55,566 nt of DNA from contig NW_019775663.1 of assembly GCF_001039355.2 (NCBI RefSeq), positions 178,950 through 234,515 on the forward strand. Direction: 5' to 3'. The notes beneath the pieces are model-generated. The model worked only from the letters and a program-made list of their open reading frames with translations. It had not been told where the DNA came from and did no database searches. The DNA comes from Lingula anatina. Lineage: Eukaryota; Brachiopoda; Lingulata; Lingulida; Lingulidae. Positions 1 to 10,610 of the stretch are shown in pieces (position 1 is the stretch's first letter; each line of letters begins with the position of its first letter). The translations under genes were made by a program, and so were the position numbers.

Positions 1-1055
1 CGCATTTTGCAACCAAAGAAAATCGTGAAAACGCATTTTGCAACCGCAACTCATTTTGCAACCAGGATTTTTTTCAGAAGTCCCTGAAACAGCTTGTAGT
101 ACGAGACTGGTAGGCAGAATTGGAGTGGGGACGGGTTTGCTTCGACTATGTATGTTGAAACTGGCCAGGCTGCCCCTGGGGTGGACGATAATATAAAACT
201 TATTTCACATTGTAATTTCCTAAACCATTAGAGTTAGGAGGTTGAAACGTCAGGGAGTAAAAAATATTGTTAGGCATGCACATAGGGGTGTGGCCGTCCC
301 TAGGGGTGGTTGATTGTAATTTTACATTGTATTTTCTGTTATCTACCCTTATATCTTTAGAATTAGGAAATAAAAGCGTTGGGGATTAATACCATCGTAA
401 GAAATGTGTATGGGCACTGTATGGACACAACGGCTAGTTGAACATGTATAGTACTCTATGTACACAGCATGTTATCACATTGAAAACTGCTTCATTTGTA
501 GTCCGTGTACAGAGTGGCATTTTACAGACACAATTTATAATATAACAAGTGAAAGGTAAAGTTTAATTTGATAGACGATTTAAAACCGTACCCCTTTGTT
601 GAAGTGTGGCTGTATAGTTAGTCCATGTCTCTTGTAAGTGTAGATGACTTCGCGCTGTCTTAGTTTTATGTTGGGATGTAAACGTGCATTGTTTATCAAA
701 ATCCAACTGTATCCATTGCAAATATTTTATGTGTAAACTTTGAGGATATTTTTGAAATACATTTGTTACATTCCATTATATAAGGAATGAATATATAAGA
801 GTGAAAAAGAAATGTATCACATGAATTGTGATAAACTTTTTCTCGTATTCTAGATGAGATATCTGTATAAAATCATAACAAGTGTCCCTTATACATTCCT
901 ATATCATCCAAATGAAAATTGTTTTATGTGTAGCCAGCATACTTAGTGTGGAGCCAGTTAATAATGCATCGTTTGTATTGTTTTATTAACTATTTTATAC
1001 TAGTGTAGATATCAAGGTTTCTTTTATTTAAAGTAATGGTCTACTGGGGTCTAAG
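1..1055. other. AT-rich stretch without a recognised gene
   Basis: No coding exon is convincing here on either strand. The first 64 bases hold three spaced copies of a 12-base word, CATTTTGCAACC. The rest is AT-rich and carries AATAAA-like words, so it could be a 3' UTR or intron of a gene lying to the left, but nothing shows which. Confidence 0.4.
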
Positions 1056-1275
1056 GGCCCATTCCAATAACCCTGTCGTACTAGCAGACTTATTCTGTTT
1101 CCGAGGGGATTCTTGCTAAATTGCATTTTATATATGAGGTAAAACATGCACAAAAGTTAATTACCTCCTAGCAGCTTCAGTAGCCAGACATTTAAGCCGC
1201 TTAAACTGAGTGCAATTTAGCGAGAATCTCTTCTGAATTAGATCGAAACTGCTAGTACGATGGGGTTATGGGAAC
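1056..1275. mobile_element. MITE family 1, copy A (long inverted repeats)
   Basis: About 65 bases at 1060-1125 are repeated in inverted orientation at 1211-1274. Shared words include CGTACTAGCAG and GCTAAATTGCA. The 85-base centre matches, in reverse orientation, the core of the elements at 31536-31749 and 52309-52522 (common words AAAGTTAATTACCTCCT and GACATTTAAG). There is no ORF, so this looks like a non-autonomous DNA transposon. TAAG precedes the left end and CTAG follows the right end, so the target duplication is imperfect or absent. Confidence 0.7.
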
Positions 1276-2258
1276 CTAGTCAAAGCCATGTAATAACTTG
1301 TACAATAGATGTCGTGATTATCAGAAGCCAGTATATCATGACGTATTTTTACCATACCTGATGGGAAATAAGGTTTCCCACTAGTACTATTGTATTTTAC
1401 CTAAAGAACATGTATCGTTGCTTGTTGCGGAGGCTGTTATGAGAACCTGGATTTTTGAAGACTGTATTTTATTAATACTATATAACGTTTCTGACGTTTG
1501 TAATTTACCTTTACGAATATGTGTTGTCGTCATGTTCAGTAAATGTGATTGTCTTATTTAATGCAGTAAGTGACTAGTTATTAAAAATATATTTAGCATT
1601 TAGAATACATCTGTGACATTATATGTACAATCCCTTGGTGCAAATCATCTTGTATTACTACTAAATGGTATATTTTGCCATTGTGTATAAGGTGTTATAA
1701 ATTGTAAAATATGATAATAAAAAATGCATTGTATGAAAATGATTTTTTCATTGATTGACAACAAGTGTTTCGCTTATGCTGGTGCATAAGTTGTAAAATA
1801 TACATTATTTGAGAACAAACCGGGGGACTCGAAAGGTAACATAACATATTGGCCATTTTAAAGAACAAACAAAATTGGAAACGAAACCATAGACAAATTG
1901 TAACGTGATGTTTTGAAAGGCAAAGTATAGACATAGATACTTCATCAGTGAGGACAAAAACACTCCATCAATGAAGCGGTCGACTTCTTTTTACCGCGTA
2001 TTTTGCAGTAAAATCATTTGCCCCACCTTTCAAACGAGCTTTCCGTGCATTCTTTTCCGTTAAATAATTTAGAGAGATTAGAAAATAAAATACAGAGAAG
2101 TATAAAAAATCTTCATTGTAAACAATCTGAGGATAGTATTAAACTCCAAAGTCCTATTTCACTTTAAACGTGCCATAAACAACAAAAAACAGAAAGAACA
2201 TCTATTAGAAGAATAGATTGTTTGAAAAGTTAACCTTTGTCTACCTCACTCCGCATCT
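1276..2258. other. intergenic, nothing recognised
   Basis: AT-rich sequence with short, codon-poor ORFs only. No repeat, RNA gene or promoter could be supported. Confidence 0.4.
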
Positions 2259-2303
2259 GGTGTCATATTGTGTTGGTGGTGCTTGATGACACAATATGAC
2301 ACC
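2259..2303. repeat. 15-bp perfect inverted repeat (hairpin)
   Basis: GGTGTCATATTGTGT at 2259-2273 is followed after 15 bases by its exact reverse complement at 2289-2303. It lies about 460 bases past the stop codon of the sulfotransferase gene (minus strand), so it could be in that gene's 3' UTR or be a small fold-back element. The stem is short for a microRNA precursor. Confidence 0.6.
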
Positions 2304-2765
2304 CACGTGGTTGTTCCCTAGATGACGAGGGTGCAAATGTTGGTCGCCAGGTATTCTAGAGAATCTAAATAGCGACGAAAGCGGATGCATTCTCCTGCGC
2401 ACACCCGCAGGATTTTAAACTAAGGTTAAACAACCGATGCGATTTTTATACACATAGGCCTACCAGACAGATGCTCTGAATATTTGAACTTTCCTCTTGT
2501 CATTTCTGCTATGTAATCGGTGACGGCATAAGATCAGAAAAGGTTTTACATTATGGTTAACTTACAGGAAACGTAAGCACCTTTTAACAGTTTGAAGGGA
2601 CGTGTAAAACTGGCAGTCGGGTTAATGAGGACACATAAATAATGTATAGGTTTGAATGCGGTGAATAAGCTCTACTGTATGTAGTAGGCCTAGTTAAAAG
2701 ATCGATCTGATCTCACTTCCTTTTTTAAAACTCTTCTATTTTAAATTTGTAAGCTGCATTAGATC

Positions 2766-4065
2766 TCAATTGAAAGTGTAGTTGAACAATTTAGCGTCTA
2801 GTTTGTAAATTCCCTTCAATTCGTTGAGATCTGGAGTGGACACGTTGGCGAAATACGACCTCCAAACTCCTGCAGACGACACAGATGACATGTCACCATC
2901 CGGGTACTTGAACTTCTCAGACACGTGCAACAGTTTAAGCAACATGCTGACGTCACGTTGGATAGTTTCGTATCGCACAATGATGTCATATTTGACGTCA
3001 CATGGGTTACACAACGCGTTGTAAGTTCTCCAGTGCGGGTTGAGCGGTTTACTAGAAAGCTGAGAATAGACATTAATGTATTTGAAGAACGCAGCAAATG
3101 AAATTCCGTCCCCTTTTTGCAGCGCGCTCTTCATCCCCGGGGATCTCATGAAAGGTTTGATATAGGCTCCAATTTGACGTGAAAAAGCGCTGAGTTTCTC
3201 TAATTTGTTCCTGTAAGCAGACACTAGTCTTTCAAAGGGATGCCTCACAAGAACAACTTTCAGATAGTTTGCAAGACGGAACTTGATCCCAAATTCGGAA
3301 AAGTCAGACAGGGGCACCAAAAACTTTTGATATTTATAGTGCACTTCATACGCCCCAATGTCTTTGTATTCTGTAATATCTGCGTTGGCCGTGAGCCCAT
3401 ACATCAAACGTTTAAAGTTCGTACAGCCCACTTTTGGTATTTCACAGTAAATCAGACTGTGTCTGTCGTCTACCCACAGAAATGGACGACCAGCCAGAAT
3501 ACTGCTTGCGTTTGTGGCATGTGCTTTTTTGGTATTTTTTGGACATGCGTCTTGTAGAATTCTTCTCCTTGCTTGCATGATATTTTGCCAACTGAGAGGC
3601 ACTTCCGCCCACGAAAAGTACTGAAAATGATAAAAGCTGAAGTGTCATTTTCGTAAAAGATGTACTGCAGCATAGACCTATAGCGTTCGTCAATCTCATC
3701 ATACGCAGTAGTGTACGAATTTTAAGGAAAGGAACATGTTAATTTGCATTTTATAAATAATTATCCGACTTAATCTACATCTATAGAAATATAATCAAAA
3801 GCATACCCGACCACTTAACCTATTCAGATTATTGTCCTGCATTGGCTTTCTCGTGGAGATCGTGTTTTCTGAAACAAGACAAGAGATTTATTCTCCTAAT
3901 GATAATGTTTTCAATATTCGACAATAGCTTTAGGTCAAGAAGGGCATTGAGCGAAAAAACTGTTTTAATGTTTTACGCTAATGTTATTGACGTTGGCACC
4001 TGTGTTTAGCTTTGCATTTAAGAGAGAAAGGTGTGTGCGCGCGCGCGCTCGTGTGTGTGTGTGTA

Positions 4066-4110
<45 letters not shown>

Positions 4111-4179
4111 ACGTGTGTATGTGTGTGTGTGAGAGAGAGAGAGTTAGAGAGAGAGAGAGAGAGAGAGAGCACGTGTGTA

Positions 4180-4215
<36 letters not shown>

Positions 4216-4350
4216 ACCTGTCCCTCCACCCTTGCTCACAACTTCCAGGCCAGGACTCCAGGTGAAGACAAATAGCAACACTAATATACAGAATACCACG
4301 ACCACAGTTTGAAAGACGTTTACCCGCGTAAGATGCATATCGCTGTCCAT
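2766..4350 (-). CDS. Golgi carbohydrate sulfotransferase (Sulfotransfer_2 / CHST8-14-like)
   Basis: Two-exon model: exon 1 is 4350-4240 (37 codons) and exon 2 is 3620-2766 (stop at 2766). The donor is GTGAGC at 4239 and the acceptor TTTTCAG ends at 3621; both are phase 0, giving about 321 residues. Exon 1 encodes a short cytosolic tail and a signal anchor (residues ~13-30, VFQTVVVVFCILVLLFVF), as expected of a type II Golgi enzyme. In the lumenal part, IPKVGCTNFKR (about 98-108) is the 5'-phosphosulfate-binding loop and VVLVRHPFERLVSAYRNKL (about 159-177) the 3'-phosphate-binding element for PAPS. Members of the family sulfate sugars on glycoproteins or glycosaminoglycans; the acceptor here is unknown. 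The protein is a little short for the family. A competing donor (GTAGAT at 4217) with an acceptor at 3602 is also in frame but has a poorer acceptor. The intron begins inside a large GA/GT microsatellite. Confidence 0.85.
4031..4212. repeat. compound (GT)n/(GA)n microsatellite
   Basis: About 180 bases of alternating GT/GC, GA and GT runs lie in the sulfotransferase intron, starting only ~27 bases beyond the predicted donor. On the transcribed strand this is a long CT/AC tract, so length change could affect splicing of exon 1. The ORFs of repeated SL and RE residues here are artefacts of the repeat. Confidence 0.9.
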
Positions 4351-6202
4351 TACCTCACACGGATCACTTAGAACTTAAATAGTACTTTCGTAAGACATTC
4401 GCTTGCTTGGCGCTGCTTAAGTGTAAAGAGAAATTAATACACTCACATCCATTGCATGGGACATACTGAGAGATCTCTTGGCGACCCAAATACCATGTAT
4501 AAAATGCAAATCAAATGTATTTAATCGCTAAACTACATCCACGCGCTAACTTGCCTACTTAATGGCGACATTTAAAATTTAAACAGCCATCAAGCAGATA
4601 TCCATTAGAGAGAATTTGAGCAATATTGAAAAGTTTGTTTCTGTAGATAAACAAGGAGAAAACCCGGAACAGCAGTCTTTTTAAATAATGGAACTTGATT
4701 TTACTACCGGTATAGGCACAGGTACTTTGACGTGGTAGGGGGTAGTTGGCCTACAAGTACTGGGGTATCCATGCACTAATTTAATTATTATTGAAACCCA
4801 CAGGACTCCACGATCGCGCCACTAAGTGAAGTTACCCTCTACCAGGGCCACGGATTGATTTTTCACTAGATATTCACAGATCACGGTTATTGTCTGTACA
4901 GCGAAAATATCCACATAATAATAACTGCGGTTACCGTAGTGGGTAGAGTAAAGTATGGGTATGATTACTTCTGGCACAGATTACTGGGTGTCGGAGGGAG
5001 GAGTTAGCCATCTCCTACATGTATCCATGCACACACTAATATCAGATAACGTAAACTGCAATTACATACTATGAGAGCCACTTGTTTACTTCGTTTATTG
5101 AATAAATTATCATTGATTATCTGTACACTTCTTCTCTATGAAACCAACACCCCTCTCTACAGTTTATTTTGCTCTCAGTACTAAAAGAGGGTCCCATCGG
5201 GTATTTTCGTTAGCCCTGAAAGCCTGTTTTTATTTCCCCCAAGATGCGTAAAACATTCATATAATTGAGTGTGATCCATGAAGCATCCCCACCTTACCAT
5301 ATTCTTTTCCCTTCATGAAACGCAGTCAGAGACACATGTATAAATCAGTGAGATATATTTATTTATTTTGGCTGCTTTAACATGAAAAATCTATTTTCTA
5401 AAAATCTAATTGCAGTATCTTGTGATCACGGTCTGTGCCCTGAATACCCAATTACGGGCAGCGAGAGCCAGATTCTTCCAAAGCTGTAATTAATTCTCAG
5501 TACTGCCCACTGGTGAACGGTCCCTTATTGTGCCCCTCCCCCCCCCCATGGGACCCTCCTCAAACACTTCTTTGTTCTGAACATCTGACACATATTGGAA
5601 TTATCTTTACAAATGTGATTTTTAAATATGTTTGTTATCTTTTTTAATACTTGCATTGAGATGCAAAAGACAATAATTGAAAACTTTCCCATTCCTTAAC
5701 AATTGTCTGCATTGTCTAATAAATTATCATGCTTTAAAAACTTCCTCAAGATTTATAAATACACATCATATGTATAATTAAAGTTGCTCTAACAATTCAC
5801 CTTTTTAGATACAAGATTTAAATTTATATTGATCAAGTTTCTGGTTATCTTAAACAAGACCACGATATGGGATGCAGATGACAAGTACGTAAACCTGGCC
5901 ACCATCTGATGAAATTTCCTGAAATTATTTTCAATCCAAACCCTCTGTGCTCAGCAGCTGAAGTTCCATGAAACTATTATCGACACTGAATACTGCAACA
6001 AACAATAAGCTAAACGTGTACTGCCACATTTGACACAAGATGTCTCTGAGGTGCATTTCTTCACACATGAAGTCAAGACAAGCCAGTTTTCAGCATGTGA
6101 ACAGTTATCACAGAAACGCTAATGATCCAGTGGCGATGCAGGGCAATTATAATTATAACAATTTAATAATAATAATAATATTTGTAATATTTGAGGCAAT
6201 CA
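4351..6202. other. upstream and intergenic stretch, no gene seen
   Basis: This holds the presumed promoter side of the sulfotransferase gene (just above 4350) and then AT-rich DNA. Two imperfect direct repeats share the word ATCCATGCA (near 4767 and 5024). No TATA box at a convincing distance and no further exons were recognised. Confidence 0.35.
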
Positions 6203-6311
6203 TCACCGCGTGGATAACATGGTAGATGTAAAGATTTGTTGTAACACCTGAGGCAGGTCTTTTGTATCCATACAGACAAAGGCATGTCCTGAGGGTAGCT
6301 GCTTCGTCCAC
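6203..6311 (-). CDS. last-exon-like segment of an unidentified gene (5' part missing)
   Basis: On the minus strand a good acceptor (TTTTGCAATTTTCCAG) ends at 6312 and opens a 36-codon reading frame that stops with TGA at 6203. The peptide contains WTKQLPSGHAFVCMDTKDL followed by PQVLQQIF. The pattern recalls the C-terminal end of a von Willebrand A-type domain, but I do not recognise the family and give that as a guess only. The frame enters in phase 2, so at least one upstream exon is required. The contig join at 6723 and the LTR element beyond it probably separate this exon from the rest of its gene. A second glycine-rich open stretch (about 6357-6470, minus, ending in a stop) lies just upstream and may be a chance frame or an alternative last exon. 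Confidence 0.3.
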
Positions 6312-6722
6312 CTGGAAAATTGCAAAATAAATATGTACATTATAAAAACTAGAGGATCAGAGAGGCGATACCGCCTCCGAATATTGTACCACCAGCTGGA
6401 GCAAGCACATTCGTACAGACCCCCACATACACAAAATAAGGGACACAGCCACCAGTCTTGTGCTTGACAAGATGTAAAAATGCAATCAACAAGAATTTTC
6501 AAAATATGCAAAAAATATATATAACTAAAAATGGTACAATCAAATTAAAGTTCATCGTAAGGTAGGTCAAAGTTCAATTTCAAGGTCACAGTAAGATTGC
6601 CAGTATATGTCTTCCTATTCAAGTTCAATAGTAACTATGGACTTTTCTCTGCCAGTTTTGGAGATAAAAGGGAAGCAAAATTTGCAAAGTTCAGTTCATG
6701 GTGAAAAGAAGGTCAAAGGTCA
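6312..6722. other. AT-rich sequence up to a contig join
   Basis: No exon beyond the weak glycine-rich frame already noted. The N at 6723 marks an assembly join, and the LTR sequence starts immediately after it without a biological boundary. Confidence 0.4.
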
Positions 6723-6723
6723 N

Positions 6724-7324
6724 CGGGGCCCCCACATTACATAAAATAACCCTTTTATAATAAAACCCTAGGGGTTGGGCTCAATGGGCTCACAACTTTG
6801 GATAACGCTATCTGTAATACTGCTACGGAGATTCCCAGGTTCCTTGTCTTAAATTCTGCACACGGAAAAGAATGAAACGACTCCATGTTGTAACTTCAAC
6901 AGAATATATTTTGCTACACTAAAAGTTACATGATACAAGTATGACTTCTCTCTCCTTCTCTCTCAACATCCTCCTCTAGATTTCAGTTTTCAGATTTCTT
7001 TATACTAAACTTTATCAGTTAAACTGTCCATCACGTAGCTTAGAAACTGATTGGTTACTTCATACACAAGTCCACCTTCTTCCAGGTGGGCACTCCTAAT
7101 AACACCCTGTAATCTATTTCTAACAGATTACTGGCTTCGAAACAAAGGACATTAAAATTTGAACTGCAAGGTGTGAAGCATTATCTGAACAACTTGTACA
7201 ACTTGGCTTCCCCTGTCTGAATTTTATCAAACAATGGCTTCCTCTGATTGAGTTAATACAACAACATGAATGTAAGTTTTAAAAGTACTAATTACACTTT
7301 TTCTATACACTATGGTTCCTGACA
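6724..7324 (-). mobile_element. LTR (3' LTR of the element, truncated by the contig join)
   Basis: The outer end reads TGTCAGGAACC on the minus strand at 7324, directly after the polypurine tract. The other end is cut at the N at 6723 about 24 bases short of the full LTR. It appears identical, without indels, to 9985-10610 at a fixed offset of 3286 bases, implying a recent duplication or an assembly copy. Confidence 0.85.
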
Positions 7325-7340
7325 TATTCCTCCTTTTCCC
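7325..7340 (-). other. polypurine tract next to the 3' LTR
   Basis: On the minus strand GGGAAAAGGAGGAATA sits directly before the TGTCAGG start of the LTR, the place and composition expected of the primer for plus-strand DNA synthesis. The same tract is at 10611-10626 next to the second LTR. Confidence 0.8.
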
Positions 7341-7993
7341 AAACAAGAAAATGGAATATTTATATGACATTTTTCTTAAAATGTTGTAATTGCCATTGAA
7401 ATATATACTTGTATTACATTATATAGATTAAAAGTTTAAATAACAGTCACGTAAGCTTTTCTATGTAAATTATATACACCAAAGTATTTACAACTTATAA
7501 CAACAATGTTGACACCTTAAAATTGTGAACATTAACGGATGGAATAGCAATAACACTGCTATAAGCGCCATTCAGATATATACATCGCAAGTTTTGGTAT
7601 AAGCATCACTATGAAAAGTATATACATTGAAAAGTTACAATATACCAATGATAATAATGTGGAACATATATACAATGAAAGTTTTGACGACAGTTGAGGT
7701 AATAATAATGATTCAGAACAAGCAACATCTTGAAGAAACAAATGTAAAACAGTGCTGAGAGCCGGCTGCGCCAGCCTCTCCCTAATTTTTTTTTTCATTT
7801 TAGGAAGAGGGACATAGGTTTATCCAATTGCTCAGACAGCACAAAAAAAAAAACATAAAAATCGAGTTGTCTCTCGACCATTTGCTTTAACCTTTCTTTC
7901 TTTTTAATATATATGTCAGTCCTTTGTTATTAATTCATAGTCTACATGTATATCTTGCGTACAGTCACTGTGAAGTAGGGCCTCTTCATAAAA

Positions 7994-8249
7994 TCACGGA
8001 AAAGCGTAGCCCATGATGACGATAGGAACAGTGCTGATCACGGCCCAGCCACGTCGGAGATTGCAGGTTGCCGGAGCGTTACGTAGTTGAAAGACGACTC
8101 GAAGTTTGGAGAACAACGATGCCTCCGCAGGTGGAAAATCCCTAGCTATCACACCACACCGTTGTTGACTTCTGTAGACCCCGAATGAAGACGAAACGAG
8201 CGTTGCGAAGAACTCAGTGACGATACCTGGTGTAAGCCGCGCCGTAAAC
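7994..8249 (-). CDS. coding-like block 3 of the LTR element (84 codons, unassigned)
   Basis: After a good acceptor (CCATACTTTCAG ending at 8250) an 84-codon frame without ATG runs to TGA at 7994. It includes the peptides TARLTPGIVTEFFATLVSSS and RGWAVISTVPIVIMGYAFP at its C-terminus. GC content and codon use are higher than in the surrounding DNA. It enters in phase 2, so a spliced upstream exon is needed. I do not recognise the family; it has none of the motifs of gag, protease, reverse transcriptase, integrase or RNase H. It could be a captured host exon, an envelope-like remnant or a chance frame. Confidence 0.35.
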
Positions 8250-8633
8250 CTGAAAGTATGGAAATTGAAAAACGCTCCCCGAGTGGGGAAAAATTAATTT
8301 CAAAAATATGATAACCCTATGAAAAGTAGAATACACATCTTCTTTTCTCACCCCCTCCATATATCTGAAACAAATACAAGATTAAAATTTTAATATAAGC
8401 TTATCATTGCCATGCATTTCTAACAACACAGGTGATATTTACTCATCTCCCAATGTACTCATTAACTGTACACTGCCTGTGTTCTCATTTTGTCTGAGTA
8501 TTGACTGGCTATGCAACCCTGATGAGAGTCACCAAGTTGGCTGGCCTGATATACCAAGCTACAACTGTGTCCCCTGGGTCAGTCCCGTCTTAATACACGA
8601 CATAAACATCTCTCACACATTACTCAGCTGTAA
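8250..8633. other. LTR-element internal DNA between coding-like blocks
   Basis: The minus strand is closed in all frames. A 76-codon frame on the plus strand (8407-8637) has reasonable composition and two N-glycosylation-type sequons but lies antisense to the element; I see no support for its use. Confidence 0.4.
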
Positions 8634-9032
8634 TTAAACTAAAAATATACTGCACATACTGGCTCCTATAATCCATCTCCATCTCCATGGAATATATCCA
8701 CTGACCACTTTAGGTCCCAAAAATTTGTCTCCTACCTCTAAGGAGAACACAACACCGGCTTTCTCCAGCCAAACATCTCCAACTCCAGGAGATTATTTAC
8801 CGACAATTACCTGTCCATTATTTCCCTCAAATACGCAACGTCCTTTCTTATCCGTAGTGAAGCCAAAAAAGTTAACAAGCCACCGATCCCACCAAGTCAA
8901 AGAACCCACAGATTGTCTGAGACGAATGAGCACCCTTCGCCCAGACCAACCGAACCTGCCCTGGCCAAAGCTGGCACGGTTGCCTGAAAATCCCTTAACC
9001 CACGGAAAAGGTTGAGACTTTTTGTTATCCAT
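8634..9032 (-). pseudogene. coding-like block 2 of the LTR element, interrupted by one stop
   Basis: An ATG at 9032 opens MDNKKSQPFPWVKGFSGN and continues 79 codons to a TAA at 8793. The same frame goes on for 52 more codons (including VWLEKAGVVFSLEVGDKFLG and IPWRWRW) to a stop at 8634. That the coding character continues in the same frame after the stop suggests one ancestral 132-residue reading frame broken by a single nonsense change, unless a GTAATT donor at the end of the first half is used. The protein is rich in aromatic, Gly and Arg residues; I do not recognise it. Confidence 0.4.
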
Positions 9033-9171
9033 TATGGTCACGAGGATAATTATGCCTCCACACATACAACTCAGAATAATACTCAGAAAAATATTTTAAA
9101 CCGCAGGGTAATTCCACTTCTCCACACCCCTGTGAGAAGGAAAACCTAAGAGATTATTTACACCCACTCTT

Positions 9172-9570
9172 CTCAGACTGAAACTAACCTTCGTCCACAC
9201 ACGACCTCTCTCCAATGCAGAGACAATTCCTTCGTCGGAGCAATCATGTTCTTATGGTTATGACTTTAGCGACCCCAAAATCTCAGAATGCATTCTACAT
9301 CAACAAGAAACCACGACTGGAAGAAATAGATTAATTCCTGCCTTTTACTAAAACACACTGCACCACACACACAAAAACGTCAGACTGAAACTAACTCTTC
9401 CCACACACAAGACTTCTCCCTAATGCAGTGCCAATTCCTTCGTCAGATCCATCATGTTCTTATGGTTATGACTTAAAAGATCCCAATATCTCAGAATGAC
9501 TTCTACAACAACAAGAAACCCTGACTGAAGAAAAAGATAAGTTTCTGCCCATTATACTATCACACAACAC
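9172..9570. repeat. two diverged ~210-bp direct repeats inside the LTR element
   Basis: The segment starting with CAGACTGAAACTAAC near 9176 recurs near 9382, with the shared words ATCATGTTCTTATGGTTATG and ATCTCAGAATG in the same order. The second copy is present again in the other internal region (10790-10975), with a ~28-bp deletion. No coding frame spans both copies. Confidence 0.75.
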
Positions 9571-9831
9571 AAAAACACATCCCCATCCAAGCACCTTATT
9601 CCTAAACTGAATATATCTTATATATCAGACAAAATTACAATCATAACAATATTAAAATAACTACATATTTCTACAGATAAATACCTTTTTAAACCTGTTT
9701 CGATTTTTTTTTATATATACATATTTTACCTTCCTAAATGTGCATATAACATAGTTGTCGGTTCCTTCTATAACCTCAACAATTTTAATAACAGTTTTCC
9801 ACTTACCTTAGAACGATACAGTGTTATTTAC

Positions 9832-9948
9832 CTTTCCTCCGATTTTCATCTTGCTTTCCTTTCCTACCTGTTCCTGTGTTTTCTTCAAAATTTCGCCGAG
9901 AAACTGTTGAATGCTGTTACAACCTGGAATCCTTACATTTCTTTCCAT
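9832..9948 (-). CDS. coding-like block 1 of the LTR element (leader ORF, 39+ codons)
   Basis: The first ATG after the primer site (9948) starts MERNVRIPGCNSIQQFLGEI and reads on to a Lys-rich end, either splicing at a GTAAAT donor at 9831 (phase 0) or ending seven codons later at a TAA. Directly after that TAA is a strong donor, CTAAG|GTAAGTGG (GT at 9807). The block is repeated at 11246-11362 with one visible substitution (L to R). A short leader ORF followed by a strong donor resembles a spliced retroelement leader; function unknown. Confidence 0.4.
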
Positions 9949-9968
9949 GCAGATAATTTTAAGACCAA

Positions 9969-9982
9969 GGCGAGCTACGCCA
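9969..9982 (-). other. primer binding site, tRNA-Ser-like
   Basis: Two bases past the LTR end, the minus strand reads TGGCGTAGCTCGCC. The first eight bases match the complement of the 3' end of animal tRNA-Ser; the rest matches if one extra C is allowed. The same site follows the third LTR at 11396. Confidence 0.7.
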
Positions 9983-9984
9983 CT

Positions 9985-10610
9985 TGTGGGGAACCCCCTT
10001 AAAACATCCCGGGGCCCCCACATTACATAAAATAACCCTTTTATAATAAAACCCTAGGGGTTGGGCTCAATGGGCTCACAACTTTGGATAACGCTATCTG
10101 TAATACTGCTACGGAGATTCCCAGGTTCCTTGTCTTAAATTCTGCACACGGAAAAGAATGAAACGACTCCATGTTGTAACTTCAACAGAATATATTTTGC
10201 TACACTAAAAGTTACATGATACAAGTATGACTTCTCTCTCCTTCTCTCTCAACATCCTCCTCTAGATTTCAGTTTTCAGATTTCTTTATACTAAACTTTA
10301 TCAGTTAAACTGTCCATCACGTAGCTTAGAAACTGATTGGTTACTTCATACACAAGTCCACCTTCTTCCAGGTGGGCACTCCTAATAACACCCTGTAATC
10401 TATTTCTAACAGATTACTGGCTTCGAAACAAAGGACATTAAAATTTGAACTGCAAGGTGTGAAGCATTATCTGAACAACTTGTACAACTTGGCTTCCCCT
10501 GTCTGAATTTTATCAAACAATGGCTTCCTCTGATTGAGTTAATACAACAACATGAATGTAAGTTTTAAAAGTACTAATTACACTTTTTCTATACACTATG
10601 GTTCCTGACA
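9985..10610 (-). mobile_element. LTR (5' LTR of the element, complete)
   Basis: Complete 626-bp LTR with TGTCAGGAACC at 10610 and its inverted partner at 9985. It is followed on the minus strand by the primer site and leader, and preceded by a polypurine tract (10611-10626) belonging to another copy. It is therefore shared between two head-to-tail units as assembled. Confidence 0.85.

Larger units (their letters stand above)
6724..10610 (-). mobile_element. non-autonomous LTR retrotransposon, LTR-internal-LTR
   Basis: Read on the minus strand: 5' LTR 10610-9985 (626 bp), primer site at 9982, ~2.66-kb internal region, polypurine tract 7340-7325, 3' LTR 7324-6724. The LTR begins TGTCAGGAACC and ends with GGTTCCCCACA (GGTTCCTCACA in the third copy), so its tips form an 11-bp imperfect inverted repeat with TG...CA. 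The internal region is far too short for gag-pol and shows no protease, reverse transcriptase or integrase. It must depend on another element for mobility. Instead it holds three coding-like blocks described separately. Elements with large non-coding or unrelated interiors are known as LARD or TRIM types; which superfamily mobilises this one is not visible, though a tRNA-Ser-like primer site is common in the Mag branch of Ty3/gypsy. Confidence 0.85.

Noticed and set aside
3981-4275. ORFs made of repeated RE or SL residues, both strands
   Set aside because: They arise only from the GA/GT microsatellite.
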